Shown here: one piece after another, positions 30,938-40,220 of the stretch
Numbering within the stretch: position 1 is the stretch's first letter
How the letters are laid out: the number at the start of each line of letters is the position of its first letter
DNA from: Bacteroides sp.
Lineage (GTDB): Bacteria > Bacteroidota > Bacteroidia > Bacteroidales > Bacteroidaceae
Direction of reading: 5' to 3'
Assembly: GCF_030151085.1 (NCBI RefSeq)
Contig: NZ_JASLER010000048.1
Span: 1 to 49,116 of the forward strand
Length of the DNA stretch: 49,116 bases
The notes under the pieces: model-generated
What the model was told of the DNA's origin: nothing
Seen by the model: the letters and a program-made list of their open reading frames with translations, nothing else
Database searches by the model: none
Made by a program: the position numbers and the translations under genes

Positions 30938-32548
30938 TTACTTTTTCCACTCTTTCGCATACTCGTCCAATATTCTCTTGATACCCTGACCGATAATGAC
31001 GTAATCTTTTTCGTTCAGGTTAGCAAGAGAGGCGCGTATACTCCATTCCGGGCCATCAAATCCACCTCCGTTCAGCAGTACCAGAGACGTTTCTTTGGCA
31101 AGGCGAAAGACGACATTCAGCGGATTGTAGGTGCGTTTCAGATATTCTACGAATTCATCACCATAGAATTTCTTTGCCCACACCAGCATATCGATCTCGG
31201 TGTAATAGCCCACACGAAGCGGATCTTTTGCCAATGTAAAGCCTGTATTATCCCAAAGGGCATGCAAACGGCGAAGAATAATATCCTGCATCTTTAGTTT
31301 ATAACTATTTTCTTTGTCCAGTAAAGCAAAAGAGGAGAACAAACTCATTTGCATCTGTTGCGGAAGTGAAAGACCGGCAGTATGGTTTAAGGCTACTTGT
31401 CGGCTATCAGCCACCATACGGTCGATGAATTTCAGTTTCTCCGGCTGTAATGTCAGGCTCGCATAGCGCTGGTTGAGTGCTTCCCGTTTCTCTTTAGGTA
31501 AACGAGATATCTGTCGATCATAAACATTGAACTCGTGTAACGCGATAACGGCATCTCGCCAACCGGTTGCACCGAAGTATTTGGAGAAAGAATACACGCA
31601 GAGTGTATTATAAGGTATTTCTGCCATGAACGAACGGAAATGGGGGCTGAAAGTTCCATAAACATCATCCGTAATAATCATCAGATTCGGATTGTCGTCA
31701 CGTACAATCTTTACGATACGTGCCATTGTCTCCGGGCTGAGGGCATAGCTGGGCGGATTGCTGGGATTAGTAACAAATAGTGCCTTGATAGACGGATCTT
31801 TTAACCTGTCGATATCTTCGTCGCTGTATTGCCACAGGTGCAGACCATCGGGACTCATGCGATTGGCATGTAATTTGGTTACTTGAAACTGATAACGGTC
31901 CAGTTGCGGAATCTCAATATAGGGGGTAAAGACCGGAACCATAAGTACAATACGATCTCCTTTATTCAGCAGGAAGTTTTCCTGTAGAGAGTCGAAGATG
32001 TAGCACATGGCAGCTGTTCCACCTTCAGTGGCAAACAGGTCGAAAATACCACGTGGCGGGCGGTTGTCGCACATCTCCTGTGAGAGATAATCCTGAACCA
32101 GCAGTTCTGTAAAATGGAGAATGCGGTCGGGTACCGGATATTGGTCACCGATGACACTTTCTGCCCATTCATGAACCAGACAGTCGGGGTCAGCAGCATG
32201 CTGCATCAAAAGATAACTGTAGGTTTGTTCCAGCAACTTGGCACCTGAGACACTCTTATTCTTTTTTAAGAATGCTTCGAAGCGTGAGGCAATGCCTGTT
32301 TTTTCAGGAATTCCGGCAATACCTTCGGGAAGATCCATTACACGGCGGCATTCTTCCAGTCCGAATTGTCCTAGCAGGAAGAAAGCTTCACGCGGAGTGG
32401 TAGCAATCCAGTTGGGGTTACCACGTCCGGCATCCAACATAGTACGCGCTGTCTTTTTTAGACTTTCGTCGGCCATGTCTATAAGACGGTTTTTCAGCTC
32501 GAAGGGACTGATATTTTCCATCTTCTTTTCTAAAAGTTTTGTATCCAT
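30938..32548 (-). CDS. aspD: aspartate 4-decarboxylase (bifunctional aspartate aminotransferase)
   Basis: 536 residues, as expected of the large aspartate beta-decarboxylases. PLP enzyme converting L-aspartate to L-alanine and CO2. Motifs: FATEGGTAAM (about 172-181), NPSNPP 261-266, DDVYG 294-298, PLP lysine K323 in YSFSKYFGATGW. Lies downstream of aspT on the same strand. Together they run the aspartate/alanine cycle: decarboxylation consumes a proton inside, and exchange of aspartate(-) for alanine is electrogenic, so the pair conserves energy and resists acid. The 266-bp gap to aspT contains the repeat array 32582-32731, which could be a separate control region. Confidence 0.94.
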   Translation of the reverse strand: MDTKLLEKKMENISPFELKNRLIDMADESLKKTARTMLDAGRGNPNWIATTPREAFFLLGQFGLEECRRVMDLPEGIAGIPEKTGIASRFEAFLKKNKSVSGAKLLEQTYSYLLMQHAADPDCLVHEWAESVIGDQYPVPDRILHFTELLVQDYLSQEMCDNRPPRGIFDLFATEGGTAAMCYIFDSLQENFLLNKGDRIVLMVPVFTPYIEIPQLDRYQFQVTKLHANRMSPDGLHLWQYSDEDIDRLKDPSIKALFVTNPSNPPSYALSPETMARIVKIVRDDNPNLMIITDDVYGTFSPHFRSFMAEIPYNTLCVYSFSKYFGATGWRDAVIALHEFNVYDRQISRLPKEKREALNQRYASLTLQPEKLKFIDRMVADSRQVALNHTAGLSLPQQMQMSLFSSFALLDKENSYKLKMQDIILRRLHALWDNTGFTLAKDPLRVGYYTEIDMLVWAKKFYGDEFVEYLKRTYNPLNVVFRLAKETSLVLLNGGGFDGPEWSIRASLANLNEKDYVIIGQGIKRILDEYAKEWKK

Positions 32549-32581
32549 AATTTCTAGTTTAGGTTTATTTTAAATTATTTC

Positions 32582-32731
32582 TGTTCATTCGATAAACTAT
32601 TTTTGTTCATCCGACAAACTATTTCTACCGTAATGAAGAATTAATCATTCGATATCTGTTTTCTATTCATTCGACAATTGTCGAATGATTGTTAGATAAT
32701 TGTCGAACGAATAGATGTCAATTGTCACACG
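32582..32731. repeat. array of 22-bp-spaced CATTCGACAA half-sites around a 20-bp palindrome
   Basis: Forward half-sites CATTCGATAA (32586), CATCCGACAA (32608), CATTCGATAT (32646) and CATTCGACAA (32668), and reverse-oriented TTGTCGAATG (32678), TTGTCGAACG (32700) and TTGTCACACG (32722). Start-to-start steps are 22 bp within each run, apart from one 38-bp step (32608 to 32646). The central copy is the perfect palindrome CATTCGACAATTGTCGAATG (32668-32687). The first two copies are 22-bp tandem repeats differing at few positions. It lies directly upstream of aspD. Best guess is a multi-site operator; a decayed repeat element is the alternative. Confidence 0.75.
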
Positions 32732-32814
32732 AATAGTCTCTAGTAAGGAAGAATTTAGTTTCTGGTATCTTTTACTATAAATATTCGTATGTTTAGAATT
32801 AGTTTGTTATGCTG

Positions 32815-34509
32815 CTAAATCAGCAAAACAATAACTACACCCCATATTATTAATAAGGTATTTCCTACGGCATAGGTTACTGTGTATCCTAATGCAGGTG
32901 TTTCACTTTCTACAGCATCTTGTACAGCTCCTAGTGCAGCGGTAGTAGTACGCGCTCCTGCACAAACTCCCAAGGCTATTGCCGGGTGGAATTTGAAAAG
33001 ATATCTTGCTAGTAACAGACCGATAATCAGTGGCAGGGTAGTGGCAACTGCACCAACCAAGAACAAACTGACGCCGACATCACGGAATCCTTGTACAAAG
33101 CTGGGACCGGCTGCTATACCTACTACTGCGATGAACATGTTCAATCCGACATTATTCAATACCCATTGGGAAGCCTCCGGAATACGTCCGAAAGTAGGAT
33201 GTTTGCTACGTAACCATCCGAAGAATAATCCGGCAATCAGTGCACCACCACTGGTACTCAGGCTGATGGGGATGCCACCAATATGAATGGATAGGGCACC
33301 GAATAATCCTCCGATAAGAATACCGAAACCTACAAAAATCATATCAGTCTGATTAGTGGGGCGGTCTACATATCCCAGTCGTCTGGCAGCAGTCTCAACC
33401 TCTTGTTTGGTTCCTACTACTTCTATAACGTCGCCCGCATCTACAATGGTTTGGGCAAGTACCGGAATATCTATTCCTGCACGCTTTATCCTTCGGATAC
33501 TTACTCCGTGCATAAATGTTTCTTTGCGGATTACTTCTATTGTCTTTCCGGCAAATGTTTTGCGGGTTACCATAACCGGTAGCTTTTCAGCAGGAAAATC
33601 GAGCAGTTGTGGATCGAGTACTTCGGGACCGATCCAATCTTCTTCGCCTATCACGTATTCACGTCGTCCGCTTAATACAACTTCGTCACCTGGCTCTATC
33701 TGTATATTGGGGCTGACTTCCACTATGATTCCGGATTTACGAAGACGTTCTACGAAAAGACGCTTATCATGTTGTTGGAAATAAACTTCCAGGTCGATAA
33801 CTCTTCTTCCATTCTTAAACCAATCATTTTCTACTTTATAGGCACGAAAAGTAACAGGACGTGCTGCAGGCATAAATCCGGGTTCGTCTGCTTGAGAATT
33901 GCCCATCTTGGCTTCCAGTTCCTTACAGGCTGCTTTAACTTTTTCCAGTCCTCCCAGCATTTTGGGTCCTAGAGATGATAAAACCCATGCGGAACCTGCT
34001 GTACCGAAAATGTAAGTTACGGCATACGATACAGGGATGATATTAACGTAACTTTGACGTTGTGCTTCATCCAGTCCCATATTTGCCATAGTGTCTTCCG
34101 CTACTCCAATAACGGCGGAAATCGTTTGCGAGCCAGCTAGTAAGCCTGCAGCTTCACCGGGATTATAGCCCATTAACATGGAGAGCAACCAGGTCACGAC
34201 CAGTACAGATGTGCACATCAGTACTGCAAATGCCACCTGAGGCAATCCATCCTTTTTTAATCCTCGGAAAAATTGGGGACCTACTTTATAGCCGACAGCA
34301 AACAGAAACAATAGAAAGAACACTGATTTAATTGGACCGGGTACGGCAATATTCAATTGTCCTACCAGAACACCGACAAGCAGTACGCTGGTAACAGTTC
34401 CAAGTGTAAACTTGCCAATGTGCAGCTTTCCCAGCCAGAATCCCAGGAAAATAGTGAGAAAAATAGCTAATTCGGGTCGTTCCCTAAGCTGATTGAAGAT
34501 CCATTCCAT
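32815..34509 (-). CDS. aspT: aspartate:alanine antiporter
   Basis: 564 residues. AAEx-family exchanger: two bundles of membrane helices (about 12-190 and 390-564) flanking a large cytosolic insert (about 205-385) with two RCK/TrkA-C-like domains (VEVSPNIQIEPGDEVVLSGR; TIVDAGDVIEVVGTKQEVE). The repeated GAGARTTTA-type helix motif (CAGARTTTAALGAVQDAVES) and LAGSQTISAVIGVAED are characteristic. Imports aspartate and exports alanine for AspD. Immediately upstream of aspD in transcription order. I did not find an exact TAnnTTTG box in the 183 bp before it. Confidence 0.92.
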   Translation of the reverse strand: MEWIFNQLRERPELAIFLTIFLGFWLGKLHIGKFTLGTVTSVLLVGVLVGQLNIAVPGPIKSVFFLLFLFAVGYKVGPQFFRGLKKDGLPQVAFAVLMCTSVLVVTWLLSMLMGYNPGEAAGLLAGSQTISAVIGVAEDTMANMGLDEAQRQSYVNIIPVSYAVTYIFGTAGSAWVLSSLGPKMLGGLEKVKAACKELEAKMGNSQADEPGFMPAARPVTFRAYKVENDWFKNGRRVIDLEVYFQQHDKRLFVERLRKSGIIVEVSPNIQIEPGDEVVLSGRREYVIGEEDWIGPEVLDPQLLDFPAEKLPVMVTRKTFAGKTIEVIRKETFMHGVSIRRIKRAGIDIPVLAQTIVDAGDVIEVVGTKQEVETAARRLGYVDRPTNQTDMIFVGFGILIGGLFGALSIHIGGIPISLSTSGGALIAGLFFGWLRSKHPTFGRIPEASQWVLNNVGLNMFIAVVGIAAGPSFVQGFRDVGVSLFLVGAVATTLPLIIGLLLARYLFKFHPAIALGVCAGARTTTAALGAVQDAVESETPALGYTVTYAVGNTLLIIWGVVIVLLI

Positions 34510-34660
34510 AATTAATTTGTTTAGGTTTTGCTGGTTAATTCGATGCTTTTATGCTTCGTTTCGCTATACAACGGCTTTTAACGTGAAGTGTTTGGAATGA
34601 AAGAGGTTTTTTAGAACATTTATTCTGTAAAACTGAACTTTTAAAAAAAGTTTTCTTTCG

Positions 34661-34668
34661 TACCTTTG
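34661..34668 (+). promoter_or_regulatory. -7 promoter box of the DUF5686 gene
   Basis: TACCTTTG matches TAnnTTTG, 24 bases before the ATG at 34693. Confidence 0.55.
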
Positions 34669-34692
34669 CGGGCTAAATAGGTAAAGATAGGT

Positions 34693-37230
34693 ATGAAATT
34701 ATTTTTGAGGGTATTTCTGTTCATGCAACTGATTGTTCTGCCATTACAGGCACAATATATAGTACAAGGTGTTGTTACTGACTCGTTGACAAAGGAGCCG
34801 ATACCTTATGCATCCGTTTATCTGAAAGGGACTACGGAAGGAGGAATGACTAATGATAACGGTAAATTCTCTTTTAAAACTTACCGTTCGGAGGGTGTAC
34901 TGGTCATTTCGGTCGTGGGCTATAACGAATATAGCCGTTTGATTCATCCCGCACGCTCTTCCCGTATAAATGTAGCTCTTTCACCTGCAACCTACTCTTT
35001 GAACGAGGTTGTTGTGAAACCTCATCGGGAACGGTATAAGAAGAAGGATAATCCTGCGGTGGAATTTGTTCGGAAGATGATAGAGCATCGAGATGACTAT
35101 TCACCCGATGAACGTGAATTTTGGCAGCGGGATCGTTATGAGAAAATGACCTTTGCTATTAATAACTTTGATAGCGTAAAGCAACAAAAATGGCTTTACC
35201 GTAAATTTAAATTCCTGACCAACTATGTCGACACCTCTGCTGTTACAGGCAAACCGGTACTGGCAATCTCCAATCGGGAGTTGCTTGCAACGGACTATTA
35301 TCGGAAGTCTCCACATAGTCAAAAACAGTGGGTAAAGGCACGCAGACAGGCGGGAGTTGATGAGATGATGTCCCAACAAGGAATGGAACAGGCAATTAGT
35401 GTTACAATGACCGATGTGGATATTTATGAGAATAATATATCTCTGTTCACTAATAAATTTGTTAGTCCACTCTCTTCATTAGGTCCTTCATTTTACAAGT
35501 ATTACCTGATGGATACACTTTCTATTGCTGGAAAACCTTGTGTTGATTTGACGTTTGTGCCGTTTAACTCCGAATCATTCGGCTTTACAGGACATTTGTA
35601 CGTAATGTTGGATAGTACCTATTTTGTACGTCGGATTGTGATGAATTTTCCTCAGAAAATCAATCTGAACTTTGTGGATTATATGAAGATAGAGCAGAGC
35701 TTCGACCGTGCAGAAGATGGTACACGTCAGCTCCTCAGTGAAAGCATTACAACGGAATTCAAGTTGGCGGATAACAGTGATGGCATTTATGCTAAGCGGG
35801 ATGTGTTTTATAGGAATTATGAATACGAGCCAGATGATAAAGCCTTGCAAGCATTTCGTAAACCTGAAAAAATCATAGAGGATTTGGAAGCATCCAACTG
35901 TTCGGAAGAATATTGGGATGCCAACCGACACGTGGAGGTAAGTAAGAAAGAAACGTCTGTGGATAAGATGATGGCACAACTACGTAGCTATCCTGTTTAT
36001 TACTGGACTGAAAAGGTTTTGAAAGTGTTGTTTACAGGGTATATACCAGCTCCTAAAGACAAGAATCCTTTTTTCTATATAGGTATGATGAACACCACAA
36101 TTAGTGGAAACACCTTGGAAGGAGTACGTCTCAGAGCTGGTGGAATGACAACTGCTTGGCTAAATCCATATTTGTTTGGAAAAGGTTATGTCGCTTATGG
36201 ATTTCGTGATCACCGGGTGAAAGGACTTGCCGAATTGGAATATTCTTTCCACAAGAAAAAAGAATATGCTAATGAATTTCCTATCCACTCATTGAAAGTA
36301 AGCTATTTATCGGATGTCAATCAGTATGGGCAACACTATCTGTATACTAGCCAAGATAATGTTTTCTTAGCATTAAAACGCCAGAAAGATGATCGTATCG
36401 GTTATCAAAGAAAGGCTGAGCTGACTTATACTAATGAGTTTCATTCTGGATTTTCCTTTCAAATGACTACCCGACTTAGAAAGGATGAATCTTCTTATCT
36501 TATTCCTTTTATCAAGCAGAATGCGGAGGAAACTTATGTAAAAAGTATTTCCACTAGCGAATTGGAACTGAAACTGAGGTATGCTCCTAATGAAAAGTTC
36601 TTCCAGACCCAATGGAATCGCTTTCCGGTATCGCTTGATGCACCGGTTTTTACACTCACACATACCCTGGCTGCCAAAGGTGTTTTAGGGGGAGATTACA
36701 CCTATCATTATACCGAGGCTGGTTTTCAGAAGCGTTTTTGGTTTTCGGCATTCGGGTATACCGATGTTATTCTAAAAGCCGGAAAGGTCTGGAACAAAGT
36801 ACCTTTTCCGTTACTGATTATTCCTAATGCGAACTTGTCATATACCATTCAGCCGGAATCTTATTCACTGATGAATGCGATGGAATTTATGAACGACGAA
36901 TATGCCTCATGGGATGTAACTTACTATTTGAATGGGTTTGTTTTTAATCGCATACCTTTGTTTAAAAAGTTGAAATGGCGGGAAGTTCTTTCATGCCGTG
37001 GCTTGTACGGCAATTTGAGTGACAAGAATAATCCTGCATTCAGTGAAAATCTATTCCATTTCCCGGCAGGAAGTACTACAATGGGACACACGCCTTATGT
37101 GGAAGCTGGGGTAGGAATTGAAAATATTTTTAAAATTTTGCGAGTAGATTATGTCTGGCGTTTGACTTACCGAAATTTACCAAATATCGACAAATCAGGA
37201 CTTAGAATTAGTTTGCACATGACTTTTTAA
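34693..37230 (+). CDS. DUF5686 outer-membrane protein with carboxypeptidase-like domain
   Basis: 845 residues. Signal peptide 1-20 (VLPLQAQ). Residues about 22-105 are a CarboxypepD_reg-like beta-sandwich (GVVTDSLTKEPIPYASVYLK; VISVVGYNEYS), the same module found at the N-terminus of SusC-type receptors. The rest is the DUF5686 region, rich in aromatic beta strands and ending in LRISLHMTF, a terminal phenylalanine consistent with an outer-membrane barrel. There is no plug domain, so it is not a TonB receptor. Function unknown. Just upstream of the inositol cluster but with a 101-bp gap holding a separate promoter. Confidence 0.88.
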   Translation: MKLFLRVFLFMQLIVLPLQAQYIVQGVVTDSLTKEPIPYASVYLKGTTEGGMTNDNGKFSFKTYRSEGVLVISVVGYNEYSRLIHPARSSRINVALSPATYSLNEVVVKPHRERYKKKDNPAVEFVRKMIEHRDDYSPDEREFWQRDRYEKMTFAINNFDSVKQQKWLYRKFKFLTNYVDTSAVTGKPVLAISNRELLATDYYRKSPHSQKQWVKARRQAGVDEMMSQQGMEQAISVTMTDVDIYENNISLFTNKFVSPLSSLGPSFYKYYLMDTLSIAGKPCVDLTFVPFNSESFGFTGHLYVMLDSTYFVRRIVMNFPQKINLNFVDYMKIEQSFDRAEDGTRQLLSESITTEFKLADNSDGIYAKRDVFYRNYEYEPDDKALQAFRKPEKIIEDLEASNCSEEYWDANRHVEVSKKETSVDKMMAQLRSYPVYYWTEKVLKVLFTGYIPAPKDKNPFFYIGMMNTTISGNTLEGVRLRAGGMTTAWLNPYLFGKGYVAYGFRDHRVKGLAELEYSFHKKKEYANEFPIHSLKVSYLSDVNQYGQHYLYTSQDNVFLALKRQKDDRIGYQRKAELTYTNEFHSGFSFQMTTRLRKDESSYLIPFIKQNAEETYVKSISTSELELKLRYAPNEKFFQTQWNRFPVSLDAPVFTLTHTLAAKGVLGGDYTYHYTEAGFQKRFWFSAFGYTDVILKAGKVWNKVPFPLLIIPNANLSYTIQPESYSLMNAMEFMNDEYASWDVTYYLNGFVFNRIPLFKKLKWREVLSCRGLYGNLSDKNNPAFSENLFHFPAGSTTMGHTPYVEAGVGIENIFKILRVDYVWRLTYRNLPNIDKSGLRISLHMTF

Positions 37231-37274
37231 CTTAAATCTTACTAATGGGACATTAAATCTGATAAAATGACTAA

Positions 37275-37303
37275 TTGACTTTGGACAAAATAGTCTAAAT
37301 TTG
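37275..37303 (+). promoter_or_regulatory. promoter of the inositol cluster
   Basis: TTG (37275-37277), 18 bases, TAAATTTG (37296-37303). Near-canonical Bacteroides promoter 28 bases before the synthase ATG. Confidence 0.65.
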
Positions 37304-37331
37304 AACAATTTTTAAACTCTAAATAATAACA

Positions 37332-38627
37332 ATGGCAATGAAAGAAAACATTAAGCCGGCAACTGGACGTCTAGGCGTCTTGGTAGTCGGAGTAGGGGGT
37401 GCGGTTGCAACCACCATGATTACCGGAACATTAGCTGCCCGTAAGGGTTTGGCAAAAGCAATAGGCTCAATCTCACAGATGGCTACTATGCGCATGCAAG
37501 ACGGTAAAGAAAAACTCATTAAAGACGTTGTGCCTTTGGCTGATTTAAACGATATCGTTTTTGGCGGTTGGGATATATTTCCCGACAATGCATACGAAGC
37601 TGCCATGTATGCAGAAGTATTGAAAGAGAAAGACTTGAATTTGGTAAAAGATGAATTGCAAGCCATCAAACCGATGCCTGCTGCCTTTGACCATAATTTT
37701 GCAAAACGTTTGAACGGTACTTATATTAAGAATGCCGCTACTCGTTGGGATATGGTTGAACAGCTTCGTGAGGACATCCGTAACTTTAAAGCTGCTAACA
37801 ACTGCGAGCGTATCGCTGTACTGTGGGCTGCAAGTACGGAAATCTATGTTCCTCTGTCAAAAGAACATGAATCTCTTGCTGCTTTGGAAAAAGCAATGAA
37901 GGAAAATAATACCGAAGCTGTTTCACCAAGTATGTGTTATGCTTATGCAGCTATCGCAGAAGGTGCTCCATTTATCATGGGTGCTCCTAACTTGTGTGTA
38001 GATACTCCGGCTATGTGGGAATTCTCTAAGAAAATGTGTGTACCTATCTCCGGTAAGGACTTTAAGAGCGGTCAAACATTGATGAAAACAGTTCTTGCTC
38101 CGATGTTTAAGACTCGTATGTTAGGCGTAAGCGGTTGGTTTTCAACTAATATCTTGGGTAACCGTGACGGTGAGGTACTTGATCAACCCGAAAACTTCAA
38201 GACAAAAGAAGTCAGCAAGTTGTCTGTTATTGATAACATTTTCGAGCCTGAGAAATACCCTGATTTGTATGGTGATGTATATCATAAAGTACGTATCAAC
38301 TATTATCCTCCTCGTAAAGACAATAAGGAAGCATGGGATAACATCGACATCTTTGGTTGGATGGGATATCCGATGGAAATTAAGGTTAACTTCCTTTGTC
38401 GTGACTCTATCCTTGCAGCTCCTATCGCACTTGACTTGGTTATCTTTAGTGACCTTGCTATGCGTGTAGGTATGTGTGGCATCCAGACTTGGTTGTCATT
38501 CTTCTGCAAGAGCCCGATGCATGACTTCGAGCATGAGCCGATACATGATTTGTTTACTCAGTGGAGAATGGTGAAAGAAACCCTTCGTAACATGGTGGGT
38601 GAAACATCACCGAGTTATCTGGACTAA
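37332..38627 (+). CDS. ino1: inositol-3-phosphate synthase
   Basis: 431 residues. Converts glucose-6-phosphate to myo-inositol phosphate with NAD, the only route to new inositol. Rossmann NAD motif VVGVGGAVATT at 18-28; AASTEIYVPL, GAPNLCVDTPAMWEF, GKDFKSGQTLMKTVLAPMF and the C-terminal MHDFEHEPIHDLFTQWR are conserved family blocks. In B. thetaiotaomicron a synthase of this type starts an inositol-lipid gene cluster. Here it heads a six-gene same-strand run to 42877 with gaps of 14, 7, -4, 3 and 18 bases, clearly one operon. Confidence 0.94.
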   Translation: MAMKENIKPATGRLGVLVVGVGGAVATTMITGTLAARKGLAKAIGSISQMATMRMQDGKEKLIKDVVPLADLNDIVFGGWDIFPDNAYEAAMYAEVLKEKDLNLVKDELQAIKPMPAAFDHNFAKRLNGTYIKNAATRWDMVEQLREDIRNFKAANNCERIAVLWAASTEIYVPLSKEHESLAALEKAMKENNTEAVSPSMCYAYAAIAEGAPFIMGAPNLCVDTPAMWEFSKKMCVPISGKDFKSGQTLMKTVLAPMFKTRMLGVSGWFSTNILGNRDGEVLDQPENFKTKEVSKLSVIDNIFEPEKYPDLYGDVYHKVRINYYPPRKDNKEAWDNIDIFGWMGYPMEIKVNFLCRDSILAAPIALDLVIFSDLAMRVGMCGIQTWLSFFCKSPMHDFEHEPIHDLFTQWRMVKETLRNMVGETSPSYLD

Positions 38628-38641
38628 TTTATAGATTCTGA

Positions 38642-39343
38642 ATGAAATATGCACTGATTGCTGCAGGACAAGGTTCTCGCTTAGTTTCGGAAGGAATGCA
38701 GATTCCCAAACCGTTGGTTAGAGTCGGAGGAGTACCTTTGTTGAGCAGGCTGTTTCGGATTTTTCTTAATAATGATGCAGAGTCTTTCTGCATCATTATT
38801 AATAAAGAAATGACCGAAGTTTATGATTTTCTCAAGCAACAACAACTTCCTGTACCTCTTGATATAGTGGTGAAGTCTACGCCTGATTCTTTTCATAGCT
38901 TTTATGAGCTTACTCCTTATTTACAGGGAAAGGGGAAGTTTTGCCTGACTACAGTTGACCCTATCTTCCGCGAACAAGAGTTTTCTTCTTATATCCGAAC
39001 GTTTTGTGCGGATGAGACTAATGATGCGCTGATGGCGGTCACCGATTATGTTGATGATGAAAAGCCTCTCTATGTGAAGACGTCTCCCGATATGCGTATA
39101 ACCGGATATGCCAGCGAACCTTATAACGGCTTTCGGTATATTTCAGGTGGTATATACTGTATGAATCAAAAAGCACTTTCACAACTGCCTGCTGCTATGG
39201 AAGCTGGAGTTGCCCGTATGCGTGGCTTTCAGCAATATTTGGTGGATGCGGGTTTGCAAATGCAAGCTCATCCTTTTTCCAAGATAATTGATATTGATCA
39301 TACGGCTGACATTCGGAAAGCAGAACTTTTTTTAGAGACATAA
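38642..39343 (+). CDS. NTP-transferase, candidate inositol-phosphate cytidylyltransferase
   Basis: 233 residues. Nucleotidyltransferase (NTP_transferase, GT-A-like) fold: N-terminal IAAGQGSRLVSEG with the G-x-G-x-R nucleotide loop, IPKPLVRVGGVPLL, then TTVDPIF with the metal-binding Asp, and a closing KIIDIDHTADIRKAE. Such enzymes make NDP-sugars or CDP-alcohols from a phosphate. The setting, between inositol-phosphate synthase and a CDP-alcohol phosphotransferase, parallels archaeal and Thermotoga di-inositol-phosphate synthesis, where an NTP-transferase makes CDP-inositol. I infer CTP:inositol-1-phosphate cytidylyltransferase, but an NDP-sugar enzyme is possible. Confidence 0.75.
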   Translation: MKYALIAAGQGSRLVSEGMQIPKPLVRVGGVPLLSRLFRIFLNNDAESFCIIINKEMTEVYDFLKQQQLPVPLDIVVKSTPDSFHSFYELTPYLQGKGKFCLTTVDPIFREQEFSSYIRTFCADETNDALMAVTDYVDDEKPLYVKTSPDMRITGYASEPYNGFRYISGGIYCMNQKALSQLPAAMEAGVARMRGFQQYLVDAGLQMQAHPFSKIIDIDHTADIRKAELFLET

Positions 39344-39350
39344 ACTTATA

Positions 39351-40220
39351 ATGAAACCATTGACTATTGCGGGAATACAGAGATATTCCCTGTTTTCTCC
39401 GAATCATGTGGGAAATGATGCAGCTGTGTTTTCGGCTGTTTCCCAATATCTTACGGAGAATGGACATAAAGTGAATATGTATACTGAACAGGAGTTCCTG
39501 ACTGACTCGCTGCAAGGAGAAAAACATATATTTACGATGATGCGCAGCAAAGCTGCCGTACGTAAATTGCAAAAACTACAGGCTGAAGGTACTGTAGCCG
39601 TTAATTCGGGATTAGGAATCGAAAATTGCACACGCGAACGAATGACTACTCTTCTACTCGAAAATCAGGTTGCCCATCCGGATAGCCTGATTTGCAATAC
39701 AGGAGAAAGTATTCCATTGGACTTACTTGAGAAGAAGTTCGAACCATGTTGGGTAAAGCGTGCCGATTTTCATGCCATTCACCGTGAAGATGTAACCTAT
39801 GTACGCAGTATTGAAGAGCTTCGTGATGTAGTAGCTGAATATGCTTTACGTGGTATTGAACGGGTAGTGATTAACGAACACCTGAAGGGAGACCTGATAA
39901 AATTCTATGGTGTGGCCGGCACTAACTTTTTCTATTGGTTTTATCCACAAGAGGGAGGGCATAGTAAGTTCGGACTTGAAGCCATTAATGGAGCACCTCA
40001 TGGAATCTCTTTTTCATTGGATGAGTTACAACAGCTTTGCGAGAATGCCGCTCGTGTTCTAAAGGTTCATATATATGGCGGAGACTGTATTGTATCACCC
40101 GACTCAAGCATTCGGATCATAGACTTTAACGACTGGCCCAGTTTTGCACCTTGTCGTAAAGAGGCATCCAAGGCTATCGGTGAAACAATTCTGCAAGTAT
40201 TTAAAAATCGTATTTTATGA
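39351..40220 (+). CDS. ATP-grasp enzyme, possibly inositol-phosphate-kinase-like
   Basis: 289 residues. The C-terminal half has ATP-grasp features: RVVINEHLKGDLIKFYGV (about 164-181), EAINGAPHGISFS, and the metal-binding strand GGDCIVSPDSSIRIIDFNDWPSF with D and N as the Mg ligands. The N-terminal half (MTEQEF-like linkers, MMRSKAAVRKLQKL, VNSGLGIENCTRERM) resembles the pre-ATP-grasp domains of RimK and ITPK-type enzymes. ITPK enzymes phosphorylate inositol polyphosphates, so an inositol-phosphate kinase is attractive here, but carboxylate-amine ligase activity cannot be excluded. Its stop overlaps the start of the next gene by 4 bases (ATGA), so the two are translationally coupled. Confidence 0.7.
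   Translation: MKPLTIAGIQRYSLFSPNHVGNDAAVFSAVSQYLTENGHKVNMYTEQEFLTDSLQGEKHIFTMMRSKAAVRKLQKLQAEGTVAVNSGLGIENCTRERMTTLLLENQVAHPDSLICNTGESIPLDLLEKKFEPCWVKRADFHAIHREDVTYVRSIEELRDVVAEYALRGIERVVINEHLKGDLIKFYGVAGTNFFYWFYPQEGGHSKFGLEAINGAPHGISFSLDELQQLCENAARVLKVHIYGGDCIVSPDSSIRIIDFNDWPSFAPCRKEASKAIGETILQVFKNRIL

Noticed and set aside
32582..32731. CRISPR array between aspT and aspD
   Set aside because: The repeats are 10-bp half-sites at 22-bp steps in both orientations; there are no 25-40 bp repeats or unique spacers, and no cas genes.
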